A stretch of 64,000 nt of DNA from the NCBI GenBank assembly GCA_964406945.1, contig CAYOTO010000007.1:1-64000 (forward strand), in the 5' to 3' direction. Shown in pieces: positions 59,539 through 64,000 of the stretch. A program made the translations under genes and the position numbers. Numbering within the stretch: position 1 is the stretch's first letter; each line of letters opens with the position of its first letter. Source of the DNA: UBA2266 sp964406945 (lineage in GTDB: Bacteria; Planctomycetota; Phycisphaerae; Sedimentisphaerales; Anaerobacaceae). Below the pieces are notes generated by a model. That model saw only the letters and a program-made list of their open reading frames with translations, ran no database searches and had not been told where the DNA came from.

Positions 59539-62500
59539 TTATTTTGCGAGTGTGAAGTTTTCTTCTCCTACGACTTGTCGCATTTTGCGGCAGAAGTCTG
59601 TTGTCGGGCAGACGCAGAGTCGGCGGTCGGCCGTGGCGTATACGCGGCCTGCGTCGGTCCGCATGACCAGGTTGAGCGTGCTCTTGCCGCGATGCGTTTC
59701 GCAGAGTGTTCTTATCGTCTCGATCTTTTCGTCGGTAATTGCGTTCACATCCAGGCGGATTCGAACCTGGGCCGCAAGTTTTTCGCGTACCTCGGGCTGG
59801 GCGATGATCTCGTCTACGATGATATTCGGTCGTTCACGGCGGAAATCGAGTTTGCCCTTAACGAATACGACCGCGTCCGGCTGGAGCAGTTCGGAGAACT
59901 TGCTGAGCACACGCGGAAACAGCACGGCCTCGACGCTTCCCTGGAGGTCGTCCAGCTCGATTACCGCCATTTTCGCTCCGGCATTGCGGCCGTTTTTGGT
60001 TATGTGTGTTCTGATTCGCGTAATCATTCCGCCGATTATCAGTTCCTGGTCCTGCCGGCCGCTCTGGAGCTTGGCGGTGTTGGTGGTCGAGTAGATTGAA
60101 ATTTCCTCGGCATGATGGCTGAGCGGGTTGCTCGTCACGTAGAAGCCGAGGACCTCTTTTTCGTAGGCCAGCATCTGGGGCTCGGGCCAGGGTGGAACGT
60201 TGGGCAGGCTTTTGTGGTCTTCGGCGTAGTCGGGCTCCCGGTCCATCTGGCCGAAGAAGTTCATCTGTCCGCTGAGCCGGTCCGCCTGCATGGACGTTCC
60301 GACCTGCATGGCGCTTTCCAGTCCAATCATCATCTGGTGACGGTTGCCGCCGAGCCGGTCGAATGCTCCGGCTTTGATAAGCGCTTCGACGACCTGTTTG
60401 TTTACCGCTCGCAGGTCGACGTTTTCGCAGAAGTGGAAGAGGCTCTTGAACTTGCCGATTTTTTCGCGGGCTGCGATAATCTGTTCCACGGCTCTGCCTC
60501 CGACGCCCTTGACCGCGGCCAGGCCGAAGCGGATTACCTTCTTGGTTTCTTCGCCGCGGCCCTTGTAGACGGGCGTGAAATAGAGGTCGCTTTCGTTGAT
60601 GTCGGGCGCGAGAATCTCAATATCCATCGCGGCGCACTCGCCGATGTAATCGACGACTTTTTCGGTGTTGTCCTTTTCGTAAGTAAGCAGCGCGGCCATG
60701 TATTCGACGGGCCAGTAGGCCTTCATGTAGGCCGTTTGATATGCGACGAACGAATAGCGTGTGGAGTGACTCTTATTGAAGCCGTAACCGGCGAATCGTT
60801 CGATCAGCTCGAAGATCTCCTCGGCCTGTTCGGTCTTGAGGCCTTTGTCGACGCAGCCGGCGATGAATTTTTCCTTCTCCTTGGCGATGACTTCGAGTTT
60901 CTTCTTACTTATGGCTTTGATGAGTTTGTATGCATCGCGCAGCCCGATGTCGCCGAGGCGGTTGCAGATCTGCATGACCTGCTCCTGGTAGATCATAATG
61001 CCGTAAGTTTCTTCGAGCACTTCTTTCATGATCTCGTGGGGAACGGACCAGCTTGCGCCGTGTTTACGGTCGATGTAATCGGGAATGAGCGTCATCGGGC
61101 CGGGGCGGTAGAGCGCGTTGGCGGCGATAAGGTCTTCGAGCCGGTCCGGGCGCATTTTGATGAGCATGCTCTGCATGCCGCCGGATTCGAACTGAAAGAC
61201 GCCCTTGGTGCGACCGGAGGCGAACACTTCGAAGACTTTGGGGTCGGTGAGGTCGAGGGCTTCGAGATCGATGTCCACATCGTGTTTTTGCTTGACGAGT
61301 TTGCGGGCAAGTTCCAGGACGCTCAGCGTCTTGAGGCCGAGGAAGTCCATCTTCAGCAGGCCGACTTTTTCGACCATCGGTCCTTCGAACTGCGTGATGA
61401 GATCGTCGCTGCCGGAGGCTTTGTAGAGCGGTATGAAATTGTCGAGCGGTTCATCGGAGACCACCACGCCGGCCGCATGCACCGAAGCGTGCCTGGCGAG
61501 GCCTTCGAGCTTTTTGCCTATGTCGATCACTTTGGCGGTCTGGGCGTCTTCTTCGTAGAGTTTCTTGAGATCGGGCTCGGTTTCCAGTGCGTCGTCGAGT
61601 GTCATGCCGAGAGTGGCCGGCACGAGCTTGGCGAGTTTGTCTGCCTGGCCGAGATCGACTCCGAGCACGCGGCAGATGTCACGTATAACCGCGCGTGCCT
61701 TCATTGTTCCGAAGGTGATAATCTGTGCCACATGACCGTATTTCCGGCGGACGTAGTCGATTACCGCGGCGCGGTGTGCCTGGCAGATGTCGATATCGAT
61801 ATCGGGCATTTCGTTTCGCTGCGGGTCCATGAACCTTTCGAACAGCAGGTTGTAGCGGAGCGGGTCCACATCGCACAGGCCCAGGCAGTAGCCGACGATC
61901 GTGCCGACGCCGCTGCCCCTGGCGCCCAGGGGAATGCCGCGTTCGCGGGCGTATCTGCAGAAGTCCCAGACAATCAGAAAGTAGCTGGAGAAACCTTTGC
62001 CCTCTATGACGTCGAGTTCCTTCCTGATTCTCTCGTCGACTTCGGGGGTTACTTCTCCGTAGAGTTTTTTGGCGCCTTCATAGCAGAGATTTGTCAGGTA
62101 ATCTTCGGCGGTAAGATTGTCCGGCGGTTGAAAGACCGGGGCGTGCTGGGTGGACAGGTCGATTTCGACATTGCAGCGTTCGGCGATGGCAAGTGTATTG
62201 TCGGCGGCCTCGGAGATTTTTGGGAATAGCTCGCGCATCTGTTCGGGACTTTTGAGGAAGATGTCGGCCGGGTAGATGAGGCGGTCGGGATCGTTCGCAA
62301 GGCGGCCGGTGCTGATAGCGCACAAGGCGTTGTGGGCTTCGTGGTCATCGGCTTCGAGAAAATGCACATCGTTTGTAACAATGAGTCCGAGCCCCTTCTT
62401 CTCGGCGATTTCGATGAGGCCTTCGGCCACGTGCGGCTCGTCGTTATCGTGCTTCTGCAACTCGATGAAAAAACGTTCGGGTCCGAAGATTTTTGCGTAG

Positions 62501-62991
62501 TCGTCGGTGAGCGAATAGGCTGCGTCCATATCGCGGCGGTCGACTGCGGCGGTAATTTCGCCTTTGATGCATGCACTGGTGGCGATTATCCCTTCGTTGA
62601 ACTCGGCCAGAACCTCCTTGTCGATCCGGGGGCGATAGTAGAAGCCTTCGGTATAGCCGATACTGGCGAGCTTGAGCAGGTTCTGGTAGCCCTTCTGGTT
62701 TTCGGCCAGCAGGATGAGGTGATAGGCGGCGTCTTTGATGCCGCCGGCGCTTTTGTCAAGACGCGAACCCGGGGCGATATACGCTTCGATGCCGATGATG
62801 GGTTTGATTCCGGCGGCCAGGGCGCCTGTGTAAAACTGAATCAGTCCGAACATGTTGCCGTGGTCCGTGACCGCGACCGAATCCATGCCCAGCTCTTTGC
62901 AGCGTTTGAAAAGTTTTTTGAAAGTAACCGCCCCGTCCAGGAGCGAGTATTCACTATGCAGATGAAGATGCGTAAATCCATTTACAGCCAT
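59539..62991 (-). CDS. dnaE: DNA polymerase III alpha subunit
   Basis: 1150 residues, full length for DnaE1. Domains in order: PHP (FTHLHLHSEYSLLDGAVTF, residues ~5-200), palm with catalytic aspartates in PDIDIDICQAHR (about residues 397-408, where DF is more usual than DI-C), LARHASVHAAGVVVSD, thumb/fingers with GVFQFESGGMQSML and LYRPGPMTLIPDYIDRKHG, the helix-hairpin-helix and beta-binding regions, and a C-terminal OB fold (IGGMITRIRTHITKNGRNAG). It is the main replicative polymerase. The small unknown, tmk and holB follow it, an operon of replication functions. Confidence 0.97.
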   Translation of the reverse strand: MAVNGFTHLHLHSEYSLLDGAVTFKKLFKRCKELGMDSVAVTDHGNMFGLIQFYTGALAAGIKPIIGIEAYIAPGSRLDKSAGGIKDAAYHLILLAENQKGYQNLLKLASIGYTEGFYYRPRIDKEVLAEFNEGIIATSACIKGEITAAVDRRDMDAAYSLTDDYAKIFGPERFFIELQKHDNDEPHVAEGLIEIAEKKGLGLIVTNDVHFLEADDHEAHNALCAISTGRLANDPDRLIYPADIFLKSPEQMRELFPKISEAADNTLAIAERCNVEIDLSTQHAPVFQPPDNLTAEDYLTNLCYEGAKKLYGEVTPEVDERIRKELDVIEGKGFSSYFLIVWDFCRYARERGIPLGARGSGVGTIVGYCLGLCDVDPLRYNLLFERFMDPQRNEMPDIDIDICQAHRAAVIDYVRRKYGHVAQIITFGTMKARAVIRDICRVLGVDLGQADKLAKLVPATLGMTLDDALETEPDLKKLYEEDAQTAKVIDIGKKLEGLARHASVHAAGVVVSDEPLDNFIPLYKASGSDDLITQFEGPMVEKVGLLKMDFLGLKTLSVLELARKLVKQKHDVDIDLEALDLTDPKVFEVFASGRTKGVFQFESGGMQSMLIKMRPDRLEDLIAANALYRPGPMTLIPDYIDRKHGASWSVPHEIMKEVLEETYGIMIYQEQVMQICNRLGDIGLRDAYKLIKAISKKKLEVIAKEKEKFIAGCVDKGLKTEQAEEIFELIERFAGYGFNKSHSTRYSFVAYQTAYMKAYWPVEYMAALLTYEKDNTEKVVDYIGECAAMDIEILAPDINESDLYFTPVYKGRGEETKKVIRFGLAAVKGVGGRAVEQIIAAREKIGKFKSLFHFCENVDLRAVNKQVVEALIKAGAFDRLGGNRHQMMIGLESAMQVGTSMQADRLSGQMNFFGQMDREPDYAEDHKSLPNVPPWPEPQMLAYEKEVLGFYVTSNPLSHHAEEISIYSTTNTAKLQSGRQDQELIIGGMITRIRTHITKNGRNAGAKMAVIELDDLQGSVEAVLFPRVLSKFSELLQPDAVVFVKGKLDFRRERPNIIVDEIIAQPEVREKLAAQVRIRLDVNAITDEKIETIRTLCETHRGKSTLNLVMRTDAGRVYATADRRLCVCPTTDFCRKMRQVVGEENFTLAK

Positions 62992-63102
62992 AACTTAGCC
63001 CATCCTTCCAGAAAGTAATCACCTCCATATAATAGCGGCGTACCCGGGGGCAGTCAACTTCGAATAGGCTGTCTGGTTCGGAATCCGGGTGACTCAATCC
63101 TG

Positions 63103-64000
63103 CTACGGGCCGAACAGGGCGATTTCCCAGATTCGTGCGATATTCATGTGTGTTTTTGTAACGACCAGACGGAGCCGGTCGGTCTGAATAGGCGGGAATT
63201 TGCCAAACCGATCTACGCTGGCGTTGCCGATCACTTCGGTTGCTTCGATTTTTCGCCAGGCTCCTTCCTCAAACGTCTGCAGGTGGAAATCACTGATTGC
63301 ACTGTCAGTCCTTGAGCCGCCGCGGTAGCCGCTGGTAATTCTGAGTGCGGCGATCTTGCGGGGCTGCGGCCACGTGAACTCGACCCAGCTTTGGGTTTCG
63401 GAATCACTGCTGAGCCACCGGGTCGAATTGTCGCCGAGATCTGCTTTGCCGTCGTTTATGTGTTGTAAGGGATAGGTTTGGTCGTCGAGACTGCCGGACA
63501 CTTTCAAATTCGCATCGAGGGCGAGGTTGGGGCCGGCCTTTTCGGCGGGGTTGGGGCGTGATCCCTTTTTCATAAGTTTTATCAATTCATCGAGATGATC
63601 CTCGTATACCTGTCGGGGGGTCACGTCTTGGTTGACGCAAATCGACGATGCCATACCGACTATCTCGCCCATCATTCCGCAGGTTCGCATTACCCGTACG
63701 GCGCCGAGTGCTTCGTGGGTTACGCTTATGTCGCGGCCGGCCATGAACAGGTTCGATATGTTGCGCGAGTACAGACAGCGGTACGGCAGCCAGTAGGGTG
63801 TTTTGTATGAGGTGAAATCGGCTCGGGAGATGAACTCGTCGCCTTCGAAGCCGTCGTCGTAACCGGGATTGGGCAGATGCAGGTCGATCTTCCAGGTGGT
63901 GGGCACGCAGCCGTCGGGGTATTCGACGCCGTTTATAATGTCGGATTTGGTGAGCACGACGTCGCCGAGAAGTCTGCGGGATTCGCGTTTGCCGGAAATG
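63103..64000 (-). CDS. FAD-dependent oxidoreductase with C-terminal discoidin domain (5' end outside window)
   Basis: The frame is open to the window edge, so the N-terminus (with the FAD-binding Rossmann motif) is not seen. The visible ~299 residues begin with the end of an FAD_oxidored domain: KRESRRLLGDVVLTKSDIIN, YWLPYRCLYSRNISNLFMAG, GRDISVTHEALGAVRVMRTC, GMMGEIVGMASSICV. From about 140 residues before the C-terminus a discoidin (F5/8 type C) fold follows: TRWLSSDSETQSWVEFTWPQ, KIAALRITSGYRGGSRTDSA, and DRLRLVVTKTH. Secreted planctomycete proteins of this pair act near glycan degradation genes; the substrate is unknown. Confidence 0.82.
   Translation of the reverse strand, partial: ISGKRESRRLLGDVVLTKSDIINGVEYPDGCVPTTWKIDLHLPNPGYDDGFEGDEFISRADFTSYKTPYWLPYRCLYSRNISNLFMAGRDISVTHEALGAVRVMRTCGMMGEIVGMASSICVNQDVTPRQVYEDHLDELIKLMKKGSRPNPAEKAGPNLALDANLKVSGSLDDQTYPLQHINDGKADLGDNSTRWLSSDSETQSWVEFTWPQPRKIAALRITSGYRGGSRTDSAISDFHLQTFEEGAWRKIEATEVIGNASVDRFGKFPPIQTDRLRLVVTKTHMNIARIWEIALFGP

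Noticed and set aside
60112..62229. A 705-codon open frame on the plus strand opposite dnaE
   Set aside because: It is the antisense of an unmistakable DNA polymerase gene, has no ribosome binding site or family pattern, and such long antisense frames are common in G+C-rich genes.

Overview
The window looks like a piece of a Planctomycetota chromosome, most likely class Phycisphaerae. The grounds are Tat-exported sulfatases, Gfo/Idh/MocA and sugar-isomerase-like proteins, a very large secreted beta-helix protein ending in a dockerin-like two-motif tail, an orphan pseudopilin of the planctomycete type, several ThuA and DUF1080 proteins, a PVC-type Minf_1886 family protein, and a G+C-rich base composition with GCG/GGC-rich codons. 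No rRNA, tRNA, CRISPR array, integrase or transposase gene was seen.

Layout. 1-1317: the 3' end of a Type IIG-like restriction-modification gene with two small downstream genes. 1318-2077: a repeat-filled gap with a frameshifted metallophosphoesterase remnant. 2078-9981: a LysE-type exporter, a secreted alginate-lyase-type polysaccharide lyase, an M48 metalloprotease lipoprotein, a LEA14-like lipoprotein, then an exported TIM-barrel protein, an exported aldo/keto-reductase-like protein and a tetraheme cytochrome lipoprotein. 10075-13070: two Tat sulfatases. 13551-22251: a small orphan gene, a beta-helix/dockerin protein, a pseudopilin, a PQQ-type propeller protein and an M20 peptidase, separated by repeat-laden gaps. 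22735-28522: a GH106 rhamnosidase and a GH127 arabinofuranosidase. 28918-34425: a housekeeping operon on the minus strand (pheA-tpiA-secG-yicC-gmk-rpoZ-coaC-coaB). 34612-35885: an O6-alkylguanine methyltransferase and a zinc-ribbon/PH membrane protein, convergent. 36076-53077: a plus-strand sugar region with a double GH95 fucosidase, a Gfo/Idh/MocA oxidoreductase, a HEAT-ThuA fusion, two TIM-barrel isomerase/epimerase proteins, a DUF1080-ThuA fusion, a secreted ADP-ribosylglycohydrolase-fold protein and a sialidase-like protein. 53139-62991: a second housekeeping block on the minus strand (dnaE, an 81-residue unknown, tmk, holB, ricT, metG, Minf_1886 protein). 63103-64000: the 3' part of an FAD-dependent oxidoreductase with a discoidin tail.

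Together the accessory genes describe a bacterium that degrades complex, sulfated, fucose-, rhamnose- and arabinose-containing glycans outside the cytoplasm. The most interesting region is 41397-53077. It combines a Tat-exported sugar oxidoreductase, DUF1080 and ThuA domains, and TIM-barrel isomerases, which are the parts expected for oxidative (3-keto) glycoside cleavage rather than ordinary hydrolysis. The most interesting non-coding signal is a roughly 145-bp MITE-like repeat with imperfect terminal inverted repeats. Its core also occurs alone in many gaps of the first 29 kb and is absent from the last 35 kb.
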